Source: Allomyces macrogynus ATCC 38327
Lineage: Eukaryota; Blastocladiomycota; Blastocladiomycetes; Blastocladiales; Blastocladiaceae
Assembly (NCBI GenBank): GCA_000151295.1
Contig: GG745351.1
Span: 793,024 to 857,023 of the forward strand
DNA: 64,000 bases
Reading direction: 5' to 3'
Shown here: piece by piece, positions 35,094-45,156 of the stretch
Position numbering within the stretch: the first letter of the stretch is position 1
Layout of the letters: each line of letters opens with the position of its first letter
Notes under the pieces: generated by a model
What the model saw: the letters and a program-made list of their open reading frames with translations, nothing else
Told to the model about the DNA's origin: nothing
Databases searched by the model: none
Translations under genes and position numbers: made by a program

Positions 35094-35626
35094 AGGAGGC
35101 CAGCCAGGATCAAGTCGACCGTTTGACTCAATCGCTTGTCCCAGCGGCCCGCAGCACGTGCGCGATGCTCTCTGCAGGCGGCGATCTCGAGGCATCGCCA
35201 CGTGGGGGCGGCTCTTTGGATGGCGTGGGGCTGCCCCCGACCCTCCCTGGCCAGGCAGGAGCTCGAAGCAAGCTCCACGCGCATCTTCCGCCGCTTTTCG
35301 TCGTGGTTTCCCTGGATTTTCCTCGCCTCGGCTCGCTTCCACACGCGTGGTCGACAAGGCAGGCCACGACACAGCAGGGCAGCAGCAGCAGCGCAGCAAC
35401 CAGGCAAGGCCGCGCGTGCAAACGTACGCAACTCACCACCCGTCGAGCGCAACCCCGTGCCGGCGACCATCCCAGCACCGTCAAACCGCCGCCTCTGCCG
35501 CCGTCTCCCCGCCGCGCACACGTCCAGCGACTCGCCGCACTGCAAGCGCCACCCCTGCCTCTGGTCCGTGCCCGAGCCCGCGCCCGCCTTGCTCGACACG
35601 TTGCGCGCGCCGCGGAGGGTGGGAGA

Positions 35627-35648
35627 CGTCGCTCGCTCGCTCGCTCGT
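35627..35648. repeat. (CTCG)n microsatellite
   Basis: Four to five CTCG units in the same intergenic region. The same unit appears in a BRE1 intron at about 47.1 kb. Confidence 0.75.
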
Positions 35649-36214
35649 CGTGCCCGCCGCGACGGCCGCTCCCAAGATGCAACGGCATACACGGCACCGG
35701 ATCAAGTTCCTCCGGAGGCCCAGCATCAAGGAGATCAGCCCTGCGCGAACGCGCTCCACCGCCCCGCGCGAGAGCAACGGCCGTGATCTGCACCGCCCGC
35801 TTGTCCCAGTCTGCAGCACGTCGTCCGTCTTTCATGGCCCCGCCGCGCATCCCGTGGATCGCGGCCCAGGATCGCGCGACTCGATGCCACGCAGTGGATC
35901 GGGGGATGCGCGCCTGTGAACCATCGACGGTCGTGCGACACGACGCTCTGCCCGAGCACTCCGAGCATCACAAGCAGCGCACCGGCCAGAGCCCCCGCCC
36001 CCACCGCGCCGCGCCCTCCCGTCGTGCTTTGCCCCCGTTGCTGCCTCCAATAATCTGACCTGCGCCCTCCTCCGCGTCCTATTCTCGCAGAACCGCGCCA
36101 GATCACCCTAGTTTCGGCGTCGTTCCACCCGGTCCTTGGTGCTCGACTCGCCTTCGTTCCGCTCCCAACCACTACCGACGTTCCCGTCCCGCTCCGCTCC
36201 GCCCTACTGCTACC

Positions 36215-37515
36215 ATGGGTCAAACGCTCTCCGAGCCCATCACCGAAAAGCACACGACGCAGGGCGCGTCGAAGCGGTTCCTGTTTGCCGCGTCGGGCAT
36301 GCAAGGGTGGCGGATATCCATGGAGGACGCGCACACGACCGAGACGGCCATTGGCGACCCGAACGCACAGATTGGCTTCTTTGCCGTGTTTGACGGCCAC
36401 GGCGGTACGCGCGTTCTTCGGTCCACTCGCAATTCTGAACCCTTCCTTCTCACCCCTGTCTCAATTCCAGGGTCGGCCGTCGCGCGCTTCTCGGGCGCCG
36501 AACTGCACAAGCGCATTGTCGAGCGCGAGCACTTCAAGAAGGGCGCCTACCACGACGCGCTCAAGGACGGGTTCCTTGCGCTCGACGACGAGTTGCGGCA
36601 CCACCCCGAGTTTGAGCACGATCCGTCCGGGTGCACGGCCGTCGCTGCGCTCATCACGCCCGAGAATATTTACGTCGGGAACGCCGGCGACTCGCGCGCC
36701 GTTTTGGCCACGGGTGGGCAGACGATCGCAATGTCGTTTGACCACAAGCCGGGCAATCCGGAGGAGCAGTACCGTATCATGGCTGCGGGCGGGTTTGTCG
36801 AGTTTGGCCGCGTCAACGGTACGTTTGGCAAAACGGCAAGATGGGAGCGGTGCTGCTGCGCAGACTGACAGTGAGATTACTCGCGTGTAGGAAACCTGGC
36901 CCTCTCGCGCGCGATTGGCGACTTTGAGTTCAAGCAGAACCCGGACCTGCCGCCCGAAAACCAGATTGTCACGGCGAATCCCGACATTCAGGAGCGCGCG
37001 CTCGGCAACGATGACGAGTTCTTGATCATGGCGTGCGACGGCATTTGGGATTGCGTGAGCAACGAGGAGTGGTACGTGTTCTTCGACCGCTCACCCGAAC
37101 CCGACGCGTCATCTCGGATCACTGGACTAAACCTTACCCACTCCATATCAAACCATCTAGCGTCAGCTACGTGCGCCGGCAAATCGCGCTCGGCAAGCGC
37201 CTGCCGACGATTTGCGAGGAGCTCATGGAGGCGTGTCTCGCGCACGACGCGGAGCTCGGCGGCGTCGGGTGCGACAACATGACCGTGGTCCTGATCGCGT
37301 TCCTCAACGGTCGGTCCGAGGACGAGTGGTATGCGTGGATGGCCGAAAAGTACGCGCTCGAAGGGCCCGTCACGATCGAATTCGCCGGGCGGCCCGTCGT
37401 CCTGAGCCAGCCGGTCGCGGCCGCCGACGCGCTCGCCAATTCGACGGCCAACGCGCACGACGACGACGAGAATGACCATAACGAGGTCGACGAGGTCGCG
37501 CACAAGTCGGGCTAG
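36215..37515 (+). CDS. PP2C-family protein serine/threonine phosphatase (Ptc2/3-like)
   Basis: Metal-dependent phosphatase. Exons 36215..36404, 36471..36818, 36891..37071 and 37161..37515 give about 357 aa. Donors GTACGC, GTACGT and GTACGT; all joins restore the frame. Landmarks: [12 protein letters not shown] at the start, [23 protein letters not shown] (metal-binding Asp), [34 protein letters not shown] (metal-binding Asp) and [10 protein letters not shown]. The MGQTLS start fits fungal Ptc2/3, whose Gly2 can be myristoylated. An acidic Asp/Glu/His-rich tail ([13 protein letters not shown]) follows the core. Fungal relatives act on MAPK and checkpoint kinases; the target here is not known. 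Confidence 0.95.
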
Positions 37516-38138
37516 GCGGACGTGGTACCGTTTGTTGTGAGCCGAGTTCGTTCGTTCGTTGGTTGCCGTTTGTTCCCGGTTTGGTTGGCGCCCGCGCAGT
37601 TTCTCTCTCCACTTTGGGTTGTTTGTTGGTTCGGCCCCGGGAGGTCTTCGGGTGAGCGGGCGGTGCCCATCGTCAACGTTTGGTTTTTCCGGTTGGCGCG
37701 GTTCTTGTGGTTTGGGGTCCCGCGGGGCCCGGGATCTTTGTTCGTCGCACGCCGTCTTTTGGGTTTCTTTTGGCCGTTGCTTTTCGTTTCGTTCCGTTCC
37801 CCGTTGGCCAACGCAAGTCACTTTGGAAAAATACCTGTGATCTCGAGCTCGGTTTTGGTCAGCAGTGCGCTGCGACACGATCACGCGAACTCACCTGGCT
37901 TGGGACGACGCGTCTCTCCTTTCCACCTTCCCGTTCTTCACGATCCCAGACGTCGTGGTTGTGCAAAACGCATCAGCGCAACCAGCTCAGAGCAAATTCC
38001 CCACACGAGCGCCGACAAGAATCGTGTCTGCCCAACGACGTGCATGAGGTGGGAAGGTTGGACTGAAAATCACTTGCCGATCGCAAAGTCGACCCTGGAA
38101 ATGACGTTGTATTGCTCCTTGGCACAACGCCAGGCTAT
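37516..38138. other. Convergent intergenic region, T/G-rich on + strand
   Basis: About 620 bp between the PP2C stop and the TFIP11 stop. The part to about 37800 is strikingly rich in T and G on the plus strand (ttcgttcgttggttg-like), unlike the GC-rich genes, and is probably the PP2C 3' untranslated region. No gene or RNA recognised. Confidence 0.5.
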
Positions 38139-40814
38139 CTACCCCTTCCTCGCCCCATCGCCGCCGCCCGCGCGCCGCACCACCGCCGCCACGTCGCACG
38201 GGTCCCACGCACCAGAACCGGCCATGGCCGCCTGCGCAAACAGCACGCCCTGGTCGAGGTAGACACGGACACTGCCAGGCCCGCCGCCGCGCACCTCGTA
38301 GACGGGCCGCCCCGAGTCGCGCTCGGCCTCGTGCGTCGCCACGAGCATCAGCCCGTGCGCCGCGAGCTCGGCCTCGACCACGTCGCGGTAGGTCACCGTC
38401 TCGCCCGATCCTGCTCCGGGCACGTGCGCCGAGGCCGTCGCGAGCGGCACTTGCATACGAGTACTTGGGCCGGAGACCTTGATCGGCAGCGAAACTTGCG
38501 GTACCAGCACCGCAACCGGCGGCAATTGCTCGCCCGCGACCGCGCGCTGCATCAGCTCGAGCGCCGCCGCGAAATACGGCTGCGCGACCGCGTCATTGGC
38601 CACGTCCTCGGGCAAATAGGCGCGCCATGTCGCGTACCACTCGCCGATCTCGGCCAGGTCCGTGTCGCGCGCCGAGAGCCACTGGTGGAGCACGTCGAGC
38701 CACTGCGCGAAAAACCCGCCGTCGACCAGCACTTTCGCGAGGAGCGGCGCCGGCACGTGCGGGTGCCACTCGATCACGGCCGCGTCAAGCACCGACAAGT
38801 CTTGGTGCGCCGGGTTGATGACGAGTCCCTTGGCGAGAAACCGCGTGAGTTTCGGTACCACCGCCTTGCCGACAAACTGCGCGTACGCGTCCTTGTCCCA
38901 CAGCGCGCGCCACGGCGCCACGTGCCGAATCCCTTCACACATCCCGTCGACTGCCGGATCCCACACATCCTGCAAATACACTGTGAGCTTGTAGACGAGC
39001 GTCGGGAACAGCATGCCCACGGGCTCGTCGCGGAAGTGCATCGATTCGAGCCACGGAAAGAGCCACTCGTGCAGCGCCGCCGGCATGGGCGTCCCCGCAT
39101 TGGCGCGCCGCGGCCGTTTCCGCGCCGTCCGTGGGCTCCACCCATCCACGGCCATGCGCAATCGCGGCAAAACGAGGTGTTGCACGACGTAATGGTAGAT
39201 GCCGGGCGTCAGGACCGACGGGTACCACGCGTCGAGCAGCGCGAGCAGTGGCGTCGGATCGTGCACGGACCACTGGCCCGTGACTGTGGCGCGAACGCGC
39301 GGAAGCCAAAGGTGCCAGAGTAGCGCGTCAAAGTAGGTCGACTTGCCGCTGTTGTTGCTGCTTGAGTCCCCGTTGGGAGCGAGGACCTGCTGGTCGTCGT
39401 TGGGTCTCGAGTTCCTCTTCGTTGCGGCTGTGCGCGGGACATGAACGGCCGACTTGATCCGCTGGAACGCGGCGCGTCCGAAATACGGTGCCGCGAGTGG
39501 GTCCCAATCGGCCAAGAGAACGCGGGCGTGCGGTGTGACGAGCGAGCAGGCGAGAGCATCAAACGGGAGGTTCGGGAATGACTCGCGCGCCGCCACCAGC
39601 GTATCCAGCATCTCGAGCACCACGTCAGGTAACCGGCTCGCATCGTTTTCGTCGACCATTCGCGTCCGAGGCAACGCCCTGACCGTACGGTCCACGTCCA
39701 TTGGCGCCGCTGGGTCAATCTGCACGTCCTCGATCTCGCGCCGCACCGAGTCGGTTGTCGGTACCACAGCCGTAGCTATTGGCGGTACCTTGGCGGCCTG
39801 CGCTGCGCGCGCGATCAGGTCCGCCAGCTGTGTGATCCGGTTCTGCTGGGCCAATTGCGCCGTACGGAGCCCGCGCTGCCGCTCTTGCGCCGACACGAGC
39901 AACTCTCGATCGCGGTCGCGCTGGAGCGCGCGCTGCCGTAGGTCGTGCGAGCTGAGATCAACAAACAGCGTCATGTTCTGCACGAGCTCGGCGAGTTTGG
40001 TCGTCGTCGGGTCGAGCATCGAGTCCGGGACGCCGCTCGCGCGCATGTCGATGACGGGCGTCGCGGTGTCGACGGACCGCGGCGTGCCCAGGTCGTCGGC
40101 GTGGTCGAGCACGTCTTGCGCTGTCAGATACGTGCGCTTGACCTTGGCCGATTTCTTGAACGCATTTGACGGAACGCGCGGAGGGGCGCGCTTTTCTGCC
40201 GCGGGCTTTTTGCCCTTGACGGGTTCGGGTGCCGGTGGTGGTGGAGGTGGCGGCGTCGGCGTCGCGTCGGGACGTTCGTCAAAGTCGTTGAACGCGATCC
40301 CCATTCCCTGTGGCCGCTTGACGACCTGGATCGGCTCGACAATACCCTCCCCTTTGGACCCGAGCGCGGTCCCGGGCATGTACCCCATCTTCATGAGCAT
40401 CTTAAGCCCGAGCCCGCCCGTGCCCGCAAACTTGCCAAAGTTTTTCCCGACCGCAACGGGCTGGTCGGGCGTGGCCACGGCAGGTCCACCCGTGGGCGTC
40501 CAGCTCGACGCGCGCGCGGCGGCGCGCAGCCGCTCAGCTTGGGCGCGCTTGCGGGCTTCCTGTTGTCGCCGTCGACGCGCATCGTCGTCGTCCTCGGAAT
40601 CGTCGTCGTCGTCGTCGCCGTTGCGCCGTCGGCGCCGGCGCGGGATGCGGTCGCCGCCGTCCTCGTCGGAGGCCCCGTCGCTCGACGACATGGCGCCGTG
40701 GTCGGACTGGGCGTCCTGGTCGGCGGCATCCTCGCGCGGGTCGACGCGCTCCGGCTCGAACGGGCGGTCGAAGGCCCCGAGACCGAGGCCGCGTCGCGGC
40801 GTGTAGTCGTCCAT
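38139..40814 (-). CDS. Tuftelin-interacting protein 11 homologue (Ntr1/Spp382), spliceosome disassembly factor
   Basis: G-patch protein that activates the Prp43 helicase to take apart spent spliceosomes. Single exon, 891 aa; the ATG at 40814 starts MDDYTPRRGLGLGAF, the TIP N-terminal domain. Acidic and Arg-rich low-complexity follows (about residues 40-100). The G-patch is at about 130-170 (GKFAGTGGLGLKMLMKMGYM then GTALGSKGEGIVEPIQ). A poly-Pro linker leads to the long GCFC/C-terminal domain with LLADWDPLAAPYF, HLVLPRLRMAVDGWSP and ESMHFRDEPVGMLFP. It lacks introns, unusual in a window where almost every other complete gene is split. Confidence 0.95.
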   Translation of the reverse strand: MDDYTPRRGLGLGAFDRPFEPERVDPREDAADQDAQSDHGAMSSSDGASDEDGGDRIPRRRRRRNGDDDDDDSEDDDDARRRRQQEARKRAQAERLRAAARASSWTPTGGPAVATPDQPVAVGKNFGKFAGTGGLGLKMLMKMGYMPGTALGSKGEGIVEPIQVVKRPQGMGIAFNDFDERPDATPTPPPPPPPAPEPVKGKKPAAEKRAPPRVPSNAFKKSAKVKRTYLTAQDVLDHADDLGTPRSVDTATPVIDMRASGVPDSMLDPTTTKLAELVQNMTLFVDLSSHDLRQRALQRDRDRELLVSAQERQRGLRTAQLAQQNRITQLADLIARAAQAAKVPPIATAVVPTTDSVRREIEDVQIDPAAPMDVDRTVRALPRTRMVDENDASRLPDVVLEMLDTLVAARESFPNLPFDALACSLVTPHARVLLADWDPLAAPYFGRAAFQRIKSAVHVPRTAATKRNSRPNDDQQVLAPNGDSSSNNSGKSTYFDALLWHLWLPRVRATVTGQWSVHDPTPLLALLDAWYPSVLTPGIYHYVVQHLVLPRLRMAVDGWSPRTARKRPRRANAGTPMPAALHEWLFPWLESMHFRDEPVGMLFPTLVYKLTVYLQDVWDPAVDGMCEGIRHVAPWRALWDKDAYAQFVGKAVVPKLTRFLAKGLVINPAHQDLSVLDAAVIEWHPHVPAPLLAKVLVDGGFFAQWLDVLHQWLSARDTDLAEIGEWYATWRAYLPEDVANDAVAQPYFAAALELMQRAVAGEQLPPVAVLVPQVSLPIKVSGPSTRMQVPLATASAHVPGAGSGETVTYRDVVEAELAAHGLMLVATHEAERDSGRPVYEVRGGGPGSVRVYLDQGVLFAQAAMAGSGAWDPCDVAAVVRRAGGGDGARKG

Positions 40815-41498
40815 GGTGTCGGCGCGCGCCGATTGCAGCAGGTTGTGCTGCGCTGGGTGTGATGGTCAGATATGTCGTTGCGTAGCCTGATGTGGTTGCG
40901 GCCGTGAGTTGGTCGCTTGGATGACGCTGAACACGCGGGGATGGTGAGCTTGCCATCCGGTGGTCTGACTTGGCGCATGACTCAAGTGTCGCAATCCTGC
41001 GGGTGTCAGATCCCAGATTCTGGTCTGTGCATGCTGTGGCTGAAAACCTGTGGCAAGCCGCGCCGGGACACGTATCCAGCTGCAACGAGTTTGTCTCCCA
41101 CGTGACCGCGACACCTTCAAGACCTGCCAAATCCGGGTTTAAAGTATTCCAGCAAAATCTGGCGCCTTTGAGATCATGGCTTCAACTGCTATTTCGATCC
41201 TGGCTGCCCAAGCGCTGAAGACGCTTATAGCCCAGCAGATCCAGGGCTCTGGTCTACTACGACAACGTAGACCAGAGTCCGAATCCAGCACGGTAGCAAT
41301 CGAACACAAACGTGAAACTGCAGCGCTAATGCTTGCCGCTGCACCTCAGACGTGGCAAATCTTGAACCGGCTTTTCGTTCGGCCACGTCACTGATCGCGC
41401 CTGGGCACGGCTGTCCCTTCGTCGCTGGCACCTCTTAGCAGCCCATCAACGGTCAGGCTCTTCACATCCAACCATTAGCACGGCCAAGAAACCGCATT
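40815..41498. promoter_or_regulatory. Divergent promoter region, TFIP11 / folate ligase
   Basis: 684 bp between divergent genes. It contains a strong inverted repeat (next entry). The frames here encode nothing recognisable. Confidence 0.45.
41247..41277. repeat. Perfect 11-bp inverted repeat with 9-nt loop
   Basis: ctctggtctac at 41247-41257 is exactly reverse-complementary to gtagaccagag at 41267-41277, with loop tacgacaac. It lies in the TFIP11/folate ligase intergenic region, about 220 bp upstream of the plus-strand ATG. It could be a hairpin in a 5' leader, a binding site for a dimeric regulator, or a small-RNA stem. It does not fold as a tRNA. Confidence 0.75.
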
Positions 41499-43021
41499 AT
41501 GACGCTGCAACACCCGCCATTGGCCTCAACCGCGTTATCCGCAGCGGCCTCGAGTCGAGACGAAAAGGCACCAACGCCGCCCGCTGTCCGCGGTGTGATC
41601 GATTTGGGCCTGGCGCGCGTGCACCAGTTGCTGTGCCATGCCGGGCATCCTGAACGCAAGATCAACGTGGTTCACGTCGCGGGTACGAACGGCAAGGGAT
41701 CAACGTGCGCGTTCCTTGTCGCGGGATTGCGAGAAGGTACGGGTCAGCCTCCATCACGCCACTTGTAGGATGTCGCCAACAACTGACCCGATCCACTCTA
41801 GTCCATGGGAAGGTCGGCCAGTTCACGTCGCCGCACTTTGTCCACCCGTCCGACGGGTGGCAGTGCAACGGCGTCTCGCCGTCGCTCGACGAGTACCAAC
41901 TCGCGCGCGACCGTGTGCTTGCCGCGTACCAGGGCGTGACTACCGCATCCGAGGATGCGCCGACCGAGTTCGAGCTCGACTTTGTGGCGTGCCTGACCTG
42001 GTTTGTCGCGCAGGGCGTCGACGTGGCCGTGATCGAGGTTGGAGTCGGCGGCCGGCTCGACGCGACCAACGTGTTTAGGCCCGGCGACCTGCCATGCGGG
42101 TGCACGGAGCGCACCAGTAAGCTGCTCGCAACGGTTGTGACCAAGATCGGGATTGACCACGTCGGCCTGCTCGGGTCGACTGTCGCGGAAATTGCCTCGC
42201 ACAAGGCAGGGATCATGAAGCGCGGCACGCCCTGCTTTATCGGAGTCCAGACTGAGCCTGACGCGACCGCGGTCCTCGTTGATGAAGCGCGCCGTGTTGG
42301 CTGTGCTGATCAGACGCTGCTCGTCCACGACGCTCGCGTGGCGACGACCGAGTCCCGCGCCGACCTGATCGTGCGCACCTCCCCCATTGACGGCCAAGCC
42401 GCGACCATCCTCTCGGTCCCGCTGCCCGCGAAACCGGCTGTCGACCACGTCGTCACCGGGTATCAAGTCGAAAACGCCGCCCTCGCCGCGACCGTCCTGC
42501 GCCACCTTCACCCCTCCCTCCTGCTCACGTCTCTCGGCGCCGCGCTCGAATCCATGCGGTGGCCCGCACGACTCGACCGTACCCTCTCCCTCCCGTTCGA
42601 CGCGGCCCACCCGACCCCGATTCTCCTCGACGGCGCGCACAATCTCGACGGCGCGCGCGCGCTGCGTGCCTACCTTGACGTGCACTTCCCCTCGCGGCTC
42701 ACCTGGGTGCTGGGGATGACGGCCGGCAAGGATGTGTCGGGCGTGCTGCGCACGCTCGTGCACGATGGCGACTCGGTGGTGTGTGTCGGGTTCAACACGC
42801 CGAGGGGGATGCCGTGGATTCGGTGCACGGGCCCGCACGAACTCGCGGACGCGGTACGCGCGGTGGTGCCCGGTGCGACGGTGCGTGGGACGGCAGACCG
42901 GGTTTGGCGCGTGACGAGCGAAAATTTGGGCCCGCTCGACGTGCCGGTTGTCGTGGCGGGCAGCTTGTATCTCGCGGCCGACGTGTACCGGTGGTCGAGG
43001 GGGCAGCATGGGGACATGTAG
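41499..43021 (+). CDS. Dihydrofolate synthase / folylpolyglutamate synthase family
   Basis: ATP-dependent Mur-ligase-fold enzyme adding glutamate to dihydropteroate or folates. Exons 41499..41736 and 41802..43021 (donor GTACGG, acceptor CTCTAG, branch CTGAC) give 485 aa. P-loop VVHVAGTNGKGSTCAF, then TSPHF, VAVIEVGVGGRLDATN, TKIGIDHVGLLGSTVAEIA-HKAGIMK and the C-terminal ILLDGAHNLDGARAL. No mitochondrial presequence is obvious. Size and the short N-terminus are closer to yeast Fol3 (dihydrofolate synthase) than to larger Met7-type folylpolyglutamate synthases, but the two cannot be told apart by eye. The stop is only 79 bp from the convergent TMEM70-like gene. Confidence 0.9.
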
Positions 43022-43100
43022 TGCTACAATCCAAAAGGCATACAGAAATAGATGCTACGACAGCTATATATTGATCATAAACTGGAACGGCAGCATCCGC

Positions 43101-43907
43101 CTAATGCGCCCCGCCCACGGCATCCGCAACTTCCAATGCGGCATCACCGAGCGCGCCATCGACCGCGGCCTGCGCGTGCACAAACAGCTTGACCGGCGCC
43201 TTGCCCGCCGGCTTCCCCGTCCTCGCATCCAAGACCTCATCGGCGCGCCACGTGCCGAAAATCACCTGGTGCGGTTGCACTGCATCAATATCGCGCGCGG
43301 CCGTATACTTGGGTCGTCCCGTAACCGCCAATGTCTCAAACACGACGGGTTCCTTGTTCTTCAACGCCGCGCGCACGGCCCCGACAGCGGGCGCGTCCTC
43401 AACCGGCACGTCCGTGACCGTCTCATGCGCGTGTGCGGCCTCGGCTGCGGGCAGAGCGCGCACGTGAATGCGCGTCACGTACGACTTGAGGCACCAGTGA
43501 ATGAGCGAGGTCGAGGCGGTCGAAAAGACCATGGCCGTGCCGATCATGATGGCCTTGACCGAGTCGGAGATCAGGTCGGAGACATCCACGTAGAAAACGA
43601 GCGGCGCCATCGCGTAGGTCGCCGCGAGCGACGAGATGGAGAAGAGTTTCATCACGCGGACCGTGCGCGCGAGCGGGCCCTCGTAGACAGTCACGAGCGG
43701 AGCCGACTTTGTCGAACCGACCGGGAACAGGGACGGTTGGGCGGACGGGTGGCTCTCCACCGGTTTTTGCTGCTGGTAGATGGTCGAGGTGCGAAGTCCG
43801 CGCGACGGGTGGAGAATCGCAATAGGGACGGCCCTGCTTGCGACGGGCGCGGCACAGCGCGCGAGCATCGGCGTGCGTGCCAAGAGGCCGTTGCAGAGAC
43901 TGATCAT
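43101..43907 (-). CDS. TMEM70-like mitochondrial inner-membrane assembly protein
   Basis: Single exon, 268 aa from the ATG at 43907 (MISLCNGLLARTP); the frame upstream opens only at GTG. The N-terminus is a classic presequence (RTPMLARCAAPVASRAVPI then RGLRTSTIYQ). The core has the TMEM70/186/223-family pattern: VYEGPLARTVRVMKLFSISS, a hydrophobic hairpin (ATYAMAPLVFYV and KAIMIGTAMVFSTASTSLIHW) and LKSYVTRIHV. Known relatives help assemble ATP synthase or complex I in the inner membrane. An Ala/Val-rich tail follows. It is divergent from the mL60 gene with 251 bp between starts, suggesting joint control of two mitochondrial functions. Confidence 0.75.
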   Translation of the reverse strand: MISLCNGLLARTPMLARCAAPVASRAVPIAILHPSRGLRTSTIYQQQKPVESHPSAQPSLFPVGSTKSAPLVTVYEGPLARTVRVMKLFSISSLAATYAMAPLVFYVDVSDLISDSVKAIMIGTAMVFSTASTSLIHWCLKSYVTRIHVRALPAAEAAHAHETVTDVPVEDAPAVGAVRAALKNKEPVVFETLAVTGRPKYTAARDIDAVQPHQVIFGTWRADEVLDARTGKPAGKAPVKLFVHAQAAVDGALGDAALEVADAVGGAH

Positions 43908-44158
43908 GGCGTTGGAGAGGGCTGTCGAAAGCAAACTGGTTCGGTTCGCGGCCGACAAGATCGAGGAGATGTCGAGCACGGACTGTCACAAACAGCAGGC
44001 TGGCAAGTTTGCGTCAGATCCCTGTCACATCCATCTTGCTCGAGGTGAACAATCACCGCAAACATGTTATTCTCTCGGTCATTTCCAATCTGTCCCGCTG
44101 ACCCGCGCCATTTCTCAACCAATTCCTGCCGCGAGCCCCACCAACTTGCTGCAACACC
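43908..44158. promoter_or_regulatory. Bidirectional promoter of two mitochondrial genes
   Basis: 251 bp between the ATGs of the TMEM70-like (-) and mL60 (+) genes. Both proteins are predicted mitochondrial, so a shared promoter could coordinate respiratory assembly and mitoribosome supply. A CAAT-like sequence (aacaatca) occurs around 44048. Confidence 0.5.
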
Positions 44159-44727
44159 ATGAGCTTCCTCGGCGCATTCCGCTCGACCGCGGTCCAGATG
44201 GGCGGCCGGCTCAAGTGCGTGACCACCACATCGGCGTTTCCACCTGGTGGCCAAGTCGACCAACGATGATCATCAGCAAACCGACCGCGACCGGCCCCAT
44301 AAGACCAATGAACAACATGTCCTGACTGGACTCCACCATCTCGCCCAATTTCCAGCAAGGTCCCATGGCGGCTGCCGGCCACACGCAAGGAGAACGCGCG
44401 CAAGCGGTTGCGTGCCGTTGACGAGGTGGTGCTGACGCTGCGCGACTCGGGGGTGCAATTGAAGGCGCTGGTATGTCTGCGCCCGTTCATCTCGGCAGCG
44501 CCGTTCGCACCCTTGCGCTAACCATCGACCAATTGCGCTTCGGGGAACAGGACCAGGCCCTTGCGCGCCCGCTCGAGACGGAAATGAACGCGCGCAACAA
44601 GTACTGGGTGTTTGCGCGCAACCACCCGGGTTTGAAAAAGGGTATTCACAAGGTGCCGAAGTTCACCAAGACGGAGCTGCCGCGTGAGTTCCCGGCCGGG
44701 ATCAAGCAGCTGATCAAGATCAAGTGA
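44159..44727 (+). CDS. Mitochondrial large-subunit ribosomal protein mL60 (Mrpl31)
   Basis: Small basic mitoribosomal protein found in fungi. Three exons: 44159..44214, 44356..44470 and 44551..44727, 115 aa. The start is MSFLGAFRSTAVQMGG, joining RLNKVPWRLPATRKENARKR, then YWVFARNHPGLKKGIHKVPKF at the C-terminus. The KxPWR motif, the basic stretch and the YWVF-GxxKGxHKVPK ending are typical of the family. Intron 1 is 141 nt (donor GTGCGT) and intron 2 is 80 nt (GTATGT, branch CTAAC). Confidence 0.9.
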
Positions 44728-45156
44728 GGGGTTGTGGTGCTTGTCCACCGTGTTTGGATCGGTGTCGATGGAGTGGTTGGTATTTTATTTCCGCATAGTG
44801 ACGCGAAGATATTCTGATCCATTGCCGTTTTTGCCACTGTTGCTTCTGCCCTGCTTTCTTGGCATCTCGCCGGGATCATCGACCAGGAGTCGAAGAAGAT
44901 CGTCGAGGACTCACAGTTTTCTTAGTCCATCCGCAAAGATCCTTCATGGCCAAAAGAAGCGGCCTTTGCTGTCCTCGAGCGAGCCGACATTGCCCAAAAT
45001 CCAATCGACAATCAAGGAAAGCGAGGCACTAGTGAAATAAAACCGTTCCACAAGAAATCGAACCAAACCGAAACCGAAACCGAACCACTAAAAAAATGAA
45101 CGAAAACAAAAAAAAAACCGCAACAACAGACCCCACCACGCCCACGCTGCTCCTCC
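44728..45156. other. Convergent intergenic region with A-rich and CCGAAA repeats
   Basis: Between the mL60 and BRE1 stops. From 45060 to 45120 there is a run of (a)accgaaaccgaaacc units and an A10 run. These look like a degenerate 6-bp repeat and a poly(A)-rich 3' region for BRE1. No gene. Confidence 0.55.

Larger units (their letters stand above)
34896..36214. other. 1.3-kb divergent intergenic region
   Basis: Between the Ufo1-like gene (-) and the PP2C gene (+). Long open frames (up to about 330 codons) occur on both strands, but their products are Arg/Ser/Ala-rich with no domain, typical of random GC-rich DNA. It contains short repeats (listed separately). Pyrimidine-rich sequence at 36060-36200 probably marks the PP2C core promoter and 5' leader. 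Confidence 0.5.

Noticed and set aside
34892..36058. Long open frames on both strands (up to about 330 codons) between the Ufo1-like and PP2C genes
   Set aside because: Products are Arg/Ser/Ala-rich without domains, the strands overlap each other, and such frames arise by chance in GC-rich DNA. No splice-consistent gene could be built.
38112..40806. Plus-strand frames of about 400-450 codons across TFIP11
   Set aside because: Antisense to a clear G-patch/GCFC protein; composition is Arg- and Ser-rich with no fold.
41221..41295. tRNA-like fold around the 11-bp hairpin
   Set aside because: No acceptor stem pairing, no T-loop GTTCRA, and the loop sizes are wrong. Kept only as an inverted repeat.
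45055..45090. Telomere-like CCGAAA repeat
   Set aside because: Only a few imperfect units inside the genome between two genes; no resemblance to a fungal TTAGGG-type telomere.
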